From Bacillus sp. T33-2 (lineage in GTDB: Bacteria > Bacillota > Bacilli > Bacillales > Cytobacillaceae): 64,000 nucleotides of DNA. The number at the start of each line of letters is the position of its first letter. Position 1 is the stretch's first letter. Below the pieces are notes generated by a model, which was not told the origin of the DNA, ran no database searches, and saw only the letters and a list, made by a program, of their open reading frames with translations. The position numbers were made by a program, and so were the translations under genes. Positions 1-7,323 of the stretch are shown in pieces. Where the stretch lies: positions 51,580 to 115,579 of the forward strand of contig NZ_PGVB01000012.1 in the NCBI RefSeq assembly GCF_002860205.1, written 5' to 3'.

Positions 1-1438
1 CGATTTCGACCTTCAGATCCCCGTCTGAGGTTTTTTTCAGCACATCCTCGACTTGTTTGGGTATGTTCCTAAGCGTTCCGGAAATATCACGGGCGTTGTG
101 CCACAACCGCTTGCCGATTTTAATCGGGTCATATCTTTCTCGAAAGAGCTGTTCCCCATAAGGTTTTGCCAGACCCAGCAAGCTTAATGACGGGTCAATA
201 TCTGAAATGATACCTTCCACTGTCATAAGGGTTTTCCCCAGCATCGTTAAATCTGTTGGTATGAGGATTCGATGGTTTTGGGCAGTTGCGAATAATTCGT
301 TGATCGTCAATCCCACATTTAATTCCCCGAGAGGAACATCGCTGAATTTCCGGCGGATTCTGTGGACATCGTCATAAAATCGTTTTTCATCTAGGGAAGA
401 CGGGACGTCCGCAAAACGGTATATCGCTTTTACCAACAGGCCTGTATCTTCCTTCATCAACCCGATCATCAAGGTCGTGACATCGTATCTCGTGTCTTCA
501 GATAACCTGCCAACCTGGCCAAAATCAATAAAGGCAAGCTGTTCGGTTTCAGGCATGTAAAGTATGTTTCCTGGGTGGGGATCGCCGTGGAAAAATCCTT
601 CCCTGAGGATTTGGGTAACAAACGCTTCAACCAATAGATCCGCGATTTTCCTTTTGTCTTCTTTTTCAGGAATTTCGGAGGAACTGCCGGATAACTTTAC
701 ACCATCAATTTTTTCCATCGTCAGTATCTCGGAAGTCGTAAAGTCCCAGTAAATGGAAGGTACCTTGATACCTTGATTCCCTTCAAACTGCAGCTTGATG
801 GTTTCCGTGTTCCGGCCTTCTTCAATATAATCAAGTTCCCTCTTAATGGATGATGCCAGCTCTTCCACCATTTCAGTGACGCGGTAGTCCTGCGCCCAGT
901 CATAATGATTTTCAATGAGCCTTGCAATGTCACCCAATATTTCAAGATCTGCATAAATTGTCTCTTTGATATGGGGGCGCTGTACCTTCACCATCACTTT
1001 CTCCCCTGAAGGCAGAACGGCCTCGTGAACCTGGCCAATTGAAGCGGCGGCTACGTATTCATCGTTAAATGACAGAAATATTTTTTCAGGGAGACTACCC
1101 AATTCCTGATTAATTTTCTGCTTTATTTCTTCGATAGGCACAGGAGGCACATCATCCTGGAGTTTTTCTAATTCCAAAATGATTTCTCGCGGCAAAAGGT
1201 CGCTCCTGATACTAAGGAGCTGTCCAAGTTTGATGAAGGTTGGGCCGAGCTCCTCTAAAAGGGAGCGGACCCGGCTTGCTGTTTCATGGGCGTTTCCCCT
1301 CTGCAAATCAGCAGTAAGCCGGTCTGTGAACGATAATAAATTTACCAGCCCTACCTCCTGGACCAAATAGCCAAACCCATATTTTACAAGGATGGACACA
1401 ATTTCTCTATATCTTTTTAACCGTCTCATTTTATGCAT
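1..1438 (-). CDS. UbiB/AarF/ABC1-family atypical kinase, C-terminus cut by window edge
   Basis: The frame is open from 1438 to the left edge (479 codons; family members are about 550 residues), so the C-terminal part with the usual membrane helices lies outside. Visible family motifs are FIKLGQ near residue 70, the Ala-rich loop AAASIGQ near 130, HGDPHPGN near 285 and IDFG near 305. UbiB/ABC1 proteins are ATP-binding kinase-like proteins that support isoprenoid quinone synthesis or lipid handling in other organisms; the role in Firmicutes is not settled. ATG 1438 is preceded by AGGTGA; an ATG at 1429 is an alternative start. It follows the phasin-like gene by about 15 bp on the same strand, so the two are probably co-transcribed. 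Confidence 0.93.
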   Translation of the reverse strand, partial: MHKMRRLKRYREIVSILVKYGFGYLVQEVGLVNLLSFTDRLTADLQRGNAHETASRVRSLLEELGPTFIKLGQLLSIRSDLLPREIILELEKLQDDVPPVPIEEIKQKINQELGSLPEKIFLSFNDEYVAAASIGQVHEAVLPSGEKVMVKVQRPHIKETIYADLEILGDIARLIENHYDWAQDYRVTEMVEELASSIKRELDYIEEGRNTETIKLQFEGNQGIKVPSIYWDFTTSEILTMEKIDGVKLSGSSSEIPEKEDKRKIADLLVEAFVTQILREGFFHGDPHPGNILYMPETEQLAFIDFGQVGRLSEDTRYDVTTLMIGLMKEDTGLLVKAIYRFADVPSSLDEKRFYDDVHRIRRKFSDVPLGELNVGLTINELFATAQNHRILIPTDLTMLGKTLMTVEGIISDIDPSLSLLGLAKPYGEQLFRERYDPIKIGKRLWHNARDISGTLRNIPKQVEDVLKKTSDGDLKVEI

Positions 1439-1453
1439 TGAATCACCTGTCTG

Positions 1454-1837
1454 TTATTTATTATCTGGATCATAAATATTTGGTGAGGCAACTGGACTTT
1501 CACCATTAGTCTCGGGCTTTTCTGTATGGAACGTGTCCCGTTGGAGCTGCAATTCTTCCTTCAAAAAAGTTAATTGTGCCTGAACAGCATCCAATTCTTC
1601 CCTTGTAACGAAACCAAGCTCTTTCAACTGGTTCGTTGCCATTGTCCTGAACTCCTGGTTCCAGCTTTCACTTTTTTGTTCCCCTTTTTTGAAGAAATCG
1701 TCCAATAGGGAATTAGCTTCTACCGACGACATCTGTCCCTTTTCCACAAGCTTTGTGAGCGTCTCCTCCAGTCTTTCCTTTCCATAGACAGCCGCGCCAA
1801 CTCCTAGCATAAAACCTTTTTTTATCAACTCATTCAT
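1454..1837 (-). CDS. Phasin-family / polyhydroxyalkanoate-granule-type protein
   Basis: A 127-residue protein with a short N-terminal hydrophobic stretch (GFMLGVGAAVYG) followed by amphipathic, coiled-coil-like helices rich in Glu, Lys and Gln and a loose polar tail. This is the pattern of the phasin-like proteins (PhaF/PhaI type) commonly found next to ubiB homologues in Bacillaceae. An AGGAGG ribosome binding site lies 8 nt before the ATG at 1837. It is the first gene of a probable two-gene unit with the UbiB homologue. Phasins coat carbon-storage granules or act as helical scaffolds; no polyhydroxyalkanoate synthase is visible here, so the actual partner is unknown. The assignment rests on length, helix pattern and neighbourhood. 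Confidence 0.7.
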   Translation of the reverse strand: MNELIKKGFMLGVGAAVYGKERLEETLTKLVEKGQMSSVEANSLLDDFFKKGEQKSESWNQEFRTMATNQLKELGFVTREELDAVQAQLTFLKEELQLQRDTFHTEKPETNGESPVASPNIYDPDNK

Positions 1838-1933
1838 GGTTATTTCCTCCTAAGTATTGAATTCTTTTAAGTTTAATACCCTAAAACAGGAATACCTACC
1901 CACAAATATATTGAAAAAATTTTTGGAAACGCA

Positions 1934-1966
1934 GAAAAAAAGAGCCTGGAACTAATTCCAAGCTCT
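1934..1966 (-). terminator. Intrinsic terminator of the SleB-like hydrolase gene
   Basis: On the minus strand a stem AGAGCTTGGAA / TTCCAGGCTCT with a 4-nt loop is followed by seven T. It starts 15 bp after the stop codon at 1981. Confidence 0.88.
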
Positions 1967-1980
1967 TTGCTATGAAACTA

Positions 1981-2580
1981 TTATTTTGCAAATCTGTGCT
2001 TGCCGATTGTCACAGTAACCTGGCGGGAGAAAATCCAGTCACTGACGGAAGTTTTTGGATTATAGAAAAATAACGAACCATTTCCTTGCCCTCTAAAAGC
2101 AAGTGCTTCATTTACCGCTCTTCTAGAAGCTGCGTCTGGCTCCTGGTTAAAGGATCCGTCCTGTACCGGTGTAAACGCATAATGTCCATTTACTTTCTGG
2201 TAAATTACACTTTTCACTGTGTCAGGAAAATCAGGGCTTGCGACTCTATTAAGAATCACGGTTGCAACTGCCACTTTCCCTGCATATGGTTCACCTTTTG
2301 CCTCTGCATGTACAATGTGGGCAATAAGATCTTTATCTGCCTCCGAAACCTGGTAATTCGGGATGCGCAGGTTTTGTCCAATGAATACTTGGTTTGTCAT
2401 GGCATTATTTGCCCTTTTTAAATAGGCCGTTGGCATTCCGTACTTGTTGGCAATTTTCCAGTAAGTTTCACCAGGCTGTACCCTGTGTGTATTTCCAGCC
2501 GCTTCAGACTGGGGACTCATTACAAAGAATGATGATAATAACAGCATTGATCCAATTACTAGTTTCTTAATCTTGTTCAT
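1981..2580 (-). CDS. Secreted LysM plus SleB/CwlJ-type cell-wall hydrolase
   Basis: A 199-residue exported protein: signal peptide (KK, then a hydrophobic run ending near SEAA, residue 28), one LysM peptidoglycan-binding domain (about 31-75, HRVQPGETYWKIA to IGQNLRIP), and a Hydrolase_2 domain (about 83-199) with the family's IVHAEAKGEPYAGKVAVA segment containing the catalytic-type Glu, and the ending SLFFYNPKT. Such enzymes are lytic transglycosylases acting on spore cortex or vegetative wall (SleB, CwlJ, YkvT). The order and length fit the YkvT-like group. AGGAGG lies 8 nt before ATG 2580. A strong terminator follows, so it is probably monocistronic. Confidence 0.9.
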   Translation of the reverse strand: MNKIKKLVIGSMLLLSSFFVMSPQSEAAGNTHRVQPGETYWKIANKYGMPTAYLKRANNAMTNQVFIGQNLRIPNYQVSEADKDLIAHIVHAEAKGEPYAGKVAVATVILNRVASPDFPDTVKSVIYQKVNGHYAFTPVQDGSFNQEPDAASRRAVNEALAFRGQGNGSLFFYNPKTSVSDWIFSRQVTVTIGKHRFAK

Positions 2581-2765
2581 TCCTAAATCCTCCTAGCAGT
2601 CTTGCTTTCTCTCTATTACAAGGCTACCAGTTGTAACACACTCTATCATTATCCAAAAACTGGCATTCATTGTTGAGGCTCCTCAAACCCATGTTATCAA
2701 TGCCTTTAAGTTTAAACTGGTATTATGAACCAGCTGAGACTTTTTTCCTATATTAAACATGAGTG
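2581..2765. other. Intergenic stretch upstream of the SleB-like gene
   Basis: Apart from the ribosome binding site of the neighbouring gene I see no coding sequence, repeat or convincing operator. It is AT-rich and probably holds the promoter of the hydrolase gene. Confidence 0.5.
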
Positions 2766-3133
2766 TCAATTAAAGGCTTGTTTTTTACAGACTATTTCAA
2801 TAATGTTACATACGGAAAATGGCCTCAGACAGAGAACACCAGCCATTCCTCCCGAAAAAAGAAAAGCCCTCGTTGTACGTTTGGATTCGTTATTTTTACC
2901 TAATTTGAGGATAGAATAGCTCCTTTTGATCGTACAATCGAATGGGCAATTAGTTCTTCCCCTCCAAAGTCGAGCTGGACTGTCAGCAATGCAGCAAGAT
3001 ATACGGCCGGAAACGCAGCGCAAATCCCGCCTGTTTTTTCACCCAGCTTTTTCGCCAGCACCGTTGATGCGAGCACAGCAGTTCCGCCCAAAAGAAACCG
3101 GATGGCCCATGCCGCAGCAGATAGTTCACCCAC
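2766..3133 (-). pseudogene. DUF3147-like small membrane protein, probably broken
   Basis: A GTG at 3133 overlaps the stop of the upstream transporter by one base (TAGTG). From it a 77-residue frame runs to 2900: a hydrophobic first helix (FLLGGTAVLASTVLA), then GGICAAFPAVYLAALL, typical of DUF3147-type membrane proteins, which are usually about 115 residues. The frame stops early; another minus-strand frame carries SGGMAGVLCL down to 2766 and resembles the expected third helix. This suggests a frameshift or small insertion around 2895-2920. The family assignment is from memory of its AFPAV motif and is tentative. The upstream partner is also frameshifted, so the whole two-gene unit may be decaying. 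Confidence 0.5.
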
Positions 3134-3955
3134 TACAATCGGCCCCTTTTCAAAACGGTGAGTCCATGCTGTGGTTCCTTGATTACGTTAGCGGGCTTTT
3201 TATAGGCAAACCAGTAAGCCATCGCAACAAATACAGAACCGCCGACCGCATTCCCTAAAAATACAGGAATAAAGTTATCTATGTATTCAAACCAGCTAAA
3301 ATGTCCGGCAAAAATCGCCGCAGGTATTACGAACATATTAGCTACTACGTGCTGGAAGCCAATTGCAACGAAAGTCATTGTCGGAAACCAGAAGCCGGCA
3401 ACCTTTCCAATGATATCTTTCGATCCGTATGACAGCCACACCGCTGCCGCAACCAGCCAGTTGCAGCCAATCCCGGAAATAAAAGACTGCAGAGTTAGCC
3501 GACAATTTATGCTCGGCAACACTGACTGTCTTCTCAAGATATGGGCCGATTTCAGTAAGCCCAAGGACATGCCCGAATAAATAGGCAACAAATAAGGCCC
3601 CGACAAAGTTAAAGAAGGCAACCAGTCCCCAGTTCGAAATTACTTGCCTCGTGGAGATTTTTTTTGCAAACCGCGCGAGTGGTGCTGCCATCATGTTCCC
3701 TGTCAGCAATTCCCCGCCCGCAATTAATGTGAGGATAAGCCCTACCGGGAAAACGGATGCGCCGATAATGGCACTCAGCCCCTCTATATTTTCGGGCAAT
3801 GTAGCAGTTACCCGGATGTAGAGCAAATATGCAAGCGCAATGAATGCCCCTGCCTGGAAGCCCAATATGGCAATTGTCGTCAAAGGGTATTTCGTTTTCT
3901 TAATGCCTGTTTCAATTGTCATTTCTGTAATTTGCTCGGGCTTGTAATATGACAT
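3133..3955 (-). pseudogene. Formate/nitrite transporter (FocA/NirC family), frameshifted
   Basis: Two overlapping minus-strand frames together give one complete FNT channel protein of about 270 residues. The first (from ATG 3955) carries the N-terminal helices, GGELLTGN and the loop up to VAEHKLSAN. The second continues in the next frame with LQSFISGIGCNWLV, GKVAGFWFPTMTF, IGFQHVVANMF and the final helix GNAVGGSVFVA. The join is at about 3495, where one extra T (or two missing bases) separates AAC from CTGCAG. FNT pentamers move formate, nitrite or hydrosulfide across the membrane. The FNR box at 4002-4019 fits an anaerobically induced gene. It is either a true pseudogene or a sequencing error in an intact gene. 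Confidence 0.9.
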
Positions 3956-4001
3956 TTAGGATCAAATCCTTTCACATACATAGTATTCATGCATCGACCA
4001 T

Positions 4002-4019
4002 TTGTGATATATTTCACAA
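4002..4019. promoter_or_regulatory. FNR box upstream of the formate/nitrite transporter
   Basis: TTGTGATATATTTCACAA is a perfect palindrome matching the Bacillus Fnr consensus TGTGA-N6-TCACA. On the minus strand a TACTAT -10-like hexamer lies at 3985-3980, placing the box near -40, the usual position for activation by FNR. The transporter ATG is at 3955. Confidence 0.85.
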
Positions 4020-4177
4020 CTATCAATCTGGTTAATTTTACAGCTTTTTTCGCGATAGCGATGTGAACATTTTTCAAAGGTTTTTGAATCGGTTACAAGG
4101 CAAGCGTGACGGTTAATTTGTTGAAGATGCGGCATGAACGCTTAAATGGCAAAATTAAGGACATTGTCTCTATGTAA

Positions 4178-4250
4178 GTCCGTTAGATCCCTTCTATTAG
4201 ACAAAATTAAGCGATTCCTTTGCATAACGTCTATTAGAACATTTGGATAT
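4178..4250. repeat. Degenerate copies of the 51/52-bp hairpin repeat
   Basis: GTCCGTTAGA (4178) pairs with TCTATTAGAC (4193) around a 5-nt loop. A second half-unit GTCTATTAGA starts at 4229, 51 bp later. The spacing and motif match the expanded array at 41480-41990. The rest of the gap 3956-4280 shows only the FNR box and AT-rich sequence. Confidence 0.65.
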
Positions 4251-4280
4251 CGTTAAAATATGTAACGGAGAAGAATGAAT

Positions 4281-4610
4281 TTACGATCTTCTCCGGGCTT
4301 TGTACTGATCGAATAGTGTAACCTTTGAGACATCATTTTGGCTTTGCATTACTCTGTCTTTATGCCTGTTCGTCAACTCTTCCAGCTTTTGCACAGCAGA
4401 CTCAAATTCAGAATTTGTCATTCTGTTCGTGCCCAGCATTGCACATAAAATCGCGTAGGCGATTGCCATTGTATCTACATGAACTTGGACATTCACATCA
4501 ACATCGGAATTGCCGCTGTGGCCAATTGTGGAATGATTCGAAGTTACATCCGAAATCAAGGCATCTATCTCATTTTCTGAGGATGAGTGATTATTAGTGA
4601 ATCTGCCCAT
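4281..4610 (-). CDS. Uncharacterised protein with Asp/Val-alternating segment
   Basis: A 109-residue protein that I do not recognise. It has a Ser/Asn-rich N-terminus, an alternating acidic/hydrophobic strand (SGNSDVDVNVQVHVD, about 32-46), a short hydrophobic stretch (AIAYAILCAML) and a charged C-terminal helix. The SGNS-V-D/H-V/I pattern also occurs in the neighbouring 123-residue protein (SGNSKVHIDIDVD), so the two probably share origin or partner. The ribosome binding site AAGGAGCGGAG precedes ATG 4610. It is co-directional with and 73 bp downstream of that neighbour. A spore or surface role is possible for such low-complexity proteins in Bacillaceae, but nothing here proves it. Confidence 0.7.
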   Translation of the reverse strand: MGRFTNNHSSSENEIDALISDVTSNHSTIGHSGNSDVDVNVQVHVDTMAIAYAILCAMLGTNRMTNSEFESAVQKLEELTNRHKDRVMQSQNDVSKVTLFDQYKARRRS

Positions 4611-4682
4611 AACAACTCCGCTCCTTAGGAATAATAATGAATTAAGGCGGGATATGGCCTTGATACCCCACCTATGTCAAAC

Positions 4683-5054
4683 TTAGTCTTCGATATCCTG
4701 GTTCTGGTCCTGCTCCTGGTTCTGGTCTTGGTCCTGGTCTGATTCTTGATCCTGTTCAGCATTAGCACGGGCGCGTACTCTTGCTCTGGAATCAGATTCT
4801 GATTCTGAATCGACATCGATGTCGATATGGACTTTGGAATTTCCGCTGTTTTCGATTTTAGCGAAGTTTTTGTTTCTATTAGAATTCTTTAACTCGTTTT
4901 CGTTCTCGTTATCATTATCATTGTCGTTGTCAACATCTACATCTACATCGTTTTCAAAATCCACCTCGGACCTTGAATCATTATCAGAATTGTTGTTACG
5001 GCTGTAAGACTGATTATTGCCCGATGCACCTCGGTTTCTCCATACTCGGCTCAT
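4683..5054 (-). CDS. Low-complexity acidic Asp/Asn/Glu/Gln-rich repeat protein
   Basis: A 123-residue, strongly biased protein: a basic start (MSRVWRNRG), then runs of alternating VDVDVDNDNDND and NENENE type, the segment SGNSKVHIDIDVD (about 70-82), SESESDSRAR, and a Gln/Asp-rich tail with repeated DQDQ and NQEQ units. The DNA is correspondingly repetitive, with short tri- and hexanucleotide repeats, so its length is likely to vary between strains. A good GGAGGG site precedes ATG 5054. The composition (acidic, intrinsically disordered, probably metal- or matrix-interacting) is the main observation; function is unknown. The serine/leucine-rich frames on the other strand are artefacts of the repeats. 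Confidence 0.75.
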   Translation of the reverse strand: MSRVWRNRGASGNNQSYSRNNNSDNDSRSEVDFENDVDVDVDNDNDNDNENENELKNSNRNKNFAKIENSGNSKVHIDIDVDSESESDSRARVRARANAEQDQESDQDQDQNQEQDQNQDIED

Positions 5055-5166
5055 TGTTTTCCCTCCTTTCTTCGTAATATCAAGTTATTCATTGACCCCA
5101 TACCGGGTTTGGACAAAAGCACCCCTGCATTCGCACATTTTAGACAAAATCCGGGTAAGCCTTTAC

Positions 5167-5210
5167 AAAAAAAGCTGCCTGTCTCCATGACGAACTGGAA
5201 ACAGGCAGCT
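5167..5210 (-). terminator. Intrinsic terminator after the adhE remnant
   Basis: The minus strand forms AGCTGCCTGTTTCC / GGAGACAGGCAGCT with a short loop and then seven T, 20 bp after the stop at 5229. Confidence 0.9.
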
Positions 5211-5228
5211 CTTCCTTTACTTAAAAAC

Positions 5229-6076
5229 TTACACACCCTTGAACGCCTGGCGGTAGATTTCTGCCAGCTCAGACACTAACGGAAGCTTTGGATTAGCAGT
5301 TGTGCATTGATCTTCAAATGCTTTGTCAGCCAGGAAATCGACTTTCCTTTCAAAATCAGCTTTTTCAACACCGTTTCCTTCAATGCTCATCGGAATGTCA
5401 AGTTCTTTTGCCAGCTTGATGACCGCCTGGATGAGGCTTTCCACCCCTTCTTCAGCAGTTCGTGCCGGCAAGCCGAGCGTCCGGGCTATTTCTGCATAGC
5501 GCTGGTCGTCGATGAAATTCTTGTATTTAGGGAAGGCAACGAATTTTGTCGGTTTAGTTGCATTGTAACGGATCACGTGCGGCATCAGGATCGTATTTGC
5601 CCGTCCATGTGCGATATGGAACTCTGCACCGAGTTTATGTGCAAGGCTGTGGTTGATGCCGAGGAACGCATTGGAAAATGCCATTCCGGCAATCGTCGAT
5701 GCATTATGCATTTTTTCGCGTGCCAATTCATCCGAACCGTTTCTGTAAGCTCTTGGCAGATATTCAAACACGAGCTGGATCGCTTTCATCGCCAAACCGT
5801 CTGTATAATCATTCGCCATGCAGGAAACATATGCTTCAATCGCGTGTGTCAGCACGTCCATGCCAGTATCAGCAGTAATATGCTTTGGCACAGTCATGAC
5901 GAACTGAGGGTCGATAATCGCGACGTCAGGTGTCAATTCATAGTCTGCAAGCGGGTATTTAATGTTGGCTTTTTTATCCGTGATCACAGAGAATGATGCG
6001 TAACCTCAGAACCGGTTCCCGATGTAGTCGGAATAGCAACAAACTGTGCCTTCACACCAAGATTCGGATATTTTAC
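5229..6076 (-). pseudogene. adhE: adhE remnant: C-terminal iron-dependent alcohol dehydrogenase part only
   Basis: AdhE is a fused acetaldehyde-CoA / alcohol dehydrogenase of about 870 residues that ends mixed-acid fermentation in ethanol. Only about the last 280 residues remain: FVAIPTTSGTGSEVT, then after a frameshift ITDKKANIKYPLADYELTP, DTGMDVLTHAIEAY, GINHSLAHKLGAEFHIAHG (iron-ligand His) and the AdhE-specific end DQCTTANPKLPLVSELAEI. Near 5988-6000 the sequence has two extra bases relative to the expected frame (GTTACGCATCATTC for GTTACGCCATTC), giving a TGA. Upstream of about 6076 homology ends abruptly at an unrelated small gene, so the aldehyde dehydrogenase half was deleted. The frame from 5987 could still be read, but as a non-functional fragment. 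Confidence 0.9.
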
Positions 6077-6085
6077 GGAATGCTC

Positions 6086-6253
6086 CTAAATAAGGGGCCT
6101 GCCAGCATCCGGCGAAAGGTTTGGATCCCCCTTGCCCTCAATCAAAAATGGATCCCGATTATCCTCGCTCACTCGTACAGGCAGCAAACTCCCTTCCGCT
6201 CCCTTTACGTCGTCTGCATTACCTTGGTTTTTCCGACCGTTTTCTTTTGTCAT
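6086..6253 (-). CDS. Small hydrophilic protein of unknown function (55 aa)
   Basis: ATG 6253 is preceded by AGGAGG with 9-nt spacing, a much better signal than random. The 55-residue product is polar and Gly/Asp/Pro-rich (MTKENGRKNQGNADD at the start, DPNLSPDAGRPLI at the end), with no membrane segment. I do not recognise it. Its stop codon TAG lies in the same frame and directly before the adhE remnant, so the deletion that removed most of adhE placed the two end to end, or fused a truncated gene to this point. The C-terminus may therefore not be the original one. Confidence 0.55.
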   Translation of the reverse strand: MTKENGRKNQGNADDVKGAEGSLLPVRVSEDNRDPFLIEGKGDPNLSPDAGRPLI

Positions 6254-6302
6254 CCGTCTCAACCTCCTGCTGCTAGTTTTTGTTGAAACAATGCTTTTAT
6301 GC

Positions 6303-6340
6303 AAAAAAGCCTGATTCCCATATTGAAAACCAGGCTTTTT
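6303..6340 (-). terminator. Intrinsic terminator of uppP
   Basis: AAAAAGCCTG / CAGGCTTTTTT inverted repeat with T-runs on both strands, 10 bp after the uppP stop at 6350. It could also act bidirectionally. Confidence 0.85.
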
Positions 6341-6349
6341 ACTATGAAA

Positions 6350-7180
6350 CTATGAAATGAGAATGAGGAGGACAAGTGCCACGACAATCCGGTAGATCGC
6401 AAACGGTGTGAGCTTCACTCTATTGATTAATTTCAGGAAAAATCGGATCGAGACAAGCGCAAAAATAAACGCACTGATAAACCCGGCAACGAAGAAAGGC
6501 AACGCATCAACTGTGAAATACTGCCAGTTTTTGATGAGCGATAACCCGCTTGCACCTGCCATGACCGGTACTGCCATGATGAACGTGAAATCAGATGCTG
6601 CACGATGGCTCATGCCAAGAAGGACACCGCCGGAAATGGTTGACCCGGACCTGGAAAACCCCGGCCACAGCCCGATGCACTGGAACAACCCCATTCCAAA
6701 TGCTTGCTTGTACGTAATTTGATCTACTGTTTCTGTTATGCCGCTGTTTTTGATTTGGTAGCGGTCAGCGATGATCATTAATACTGCACCGACTACAAGG
6801 CCGATCAAAACGGTTTCTACAGAAAATAAATATTCGTCGATATAATCTTCCACTAAAAAGCCAAGGATACCTGCAGGGATGATGCCGACAATTACCTGTG
6901 AGAGCTTTAGTTTGTTTCCGGCATCTGAAGCCTTGTCCCGTGAAAGATGGAGCATGTTGATGAATCGGTCCTTGAAAACCACAATGACAGCCAGAATAGA
7001 GCCAAGCTGTATCACAACTTTGAATGTATTTGCAACAGGTCCAGAGAAAAGCTCCTTAGAGTGTAACCACATGTCGTCAACGATAATCATATGCCCGGTT
7101 GATGATACCGGAGCAAACTCTGTTAAACCTTCGACCAGCCCCAAAATAAAGGCCGTTATAATATGCCATAAATCAAACAA
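6350..7180 (-). CDS. uppP: Undecaprenyl-diphosphatase UppP/BacA
   Basis: Integral membrane enzyme that dephosphorylates undecaprenyl diphosphate to recycle the lipid carrier for peptidoglycan and teichoic acid synthesis; overexpression gives bacitracin resistance. Both family signatures are present: EGLTEFAPVSSTGHM near residue 20 and PGFSRSGSTISGG near 175, among about eight hydrophobic helices. The length is normal (276 residues). A GTG at 7189 overlaps the AGGAG ribosome binding site, so the TTG at 7180 (8 nt after AGGAG) is the better start. An extended -10 element (TGTTATACT) lies at 7239-7231. It is monocistronic between two terminators. Confidence 0.96.
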   Translation of the reverse strand: MFDLWHIITAFILGLVEGLTEFAPVSSTGHMIIVDDMWLHSKELFSGPVANTFKVVIQLGSILAVIVVFKDRFINMLHLSRDKASDAGNKLKLSQVIVGIIPAGILGFLVEDYIDEYLFSVETVLIGLVVGAVLMIIADRYQIKNSGITETVDQITYKQAFGMGLFQCIGLWPGFSRSGSTISGGVLLGMSHRAASDFTFIMAVPVMAGASGLSLIKNWQYFTVDALPFFVAGFISAFIFALVSIRFFLKLINRVKLTPFAIYRIVVALVLLILIS

Positions 7181-7230
7181 TATATTCACTCCTAAAACGA
7201 TTGCAATCTCGTCAAATAAAAAACAGTTCT

Positions 7231-7239
7231 AGTATAACA
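7231..7239 (-). promoter_or_regulatory. Extended -10 promoter element for uppP
   Basis: TGTTATACT (TG-n-TATACT) on the minus strand about 50 bp before the uppP start; no good -35 hexamer is visible. Confidence 0.5.
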
Positions 7240-7270
7240 TAAACCAGTACTGTTTTTTAACCCTAAGTTA

Positions 7271-7313
7271 AATAAAAGAAGCCTGCCGTGAAATACAGTT
7301 TCCAGGCAGGCTG
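7271..7313 (-). terminator. Intrinsic terminator of the LTA synthase gene
   Basis: AGCCTGCC / GGCAGGCT stem followed by TCTTTTATTT on the minus strand, just after the stop at 7324. Confidence 0.85.
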
Positions 7314-7323
7314 AATATCTGGA

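Noticed and set aside
4625..5007. Arg/Thr-rich and Ser/Leu-rich frames overlapping the acidic protein gene
   Set aside because: They are shifted or antisense readings of its short DNA repeats; the acidic frame has the GGAGGG site.
5051..5236. 61-codon minus-strand frame
   Set aside because: It reads through the adhE-remnant terminator hairpin and has no start signal of its own.
6132..6314. Plus-strand frame opposite the 55-aa gene
   Set aside because: The minus-strand frame has a perfect AGGAGG site; the plus-strand one runs through the uppP terminator.
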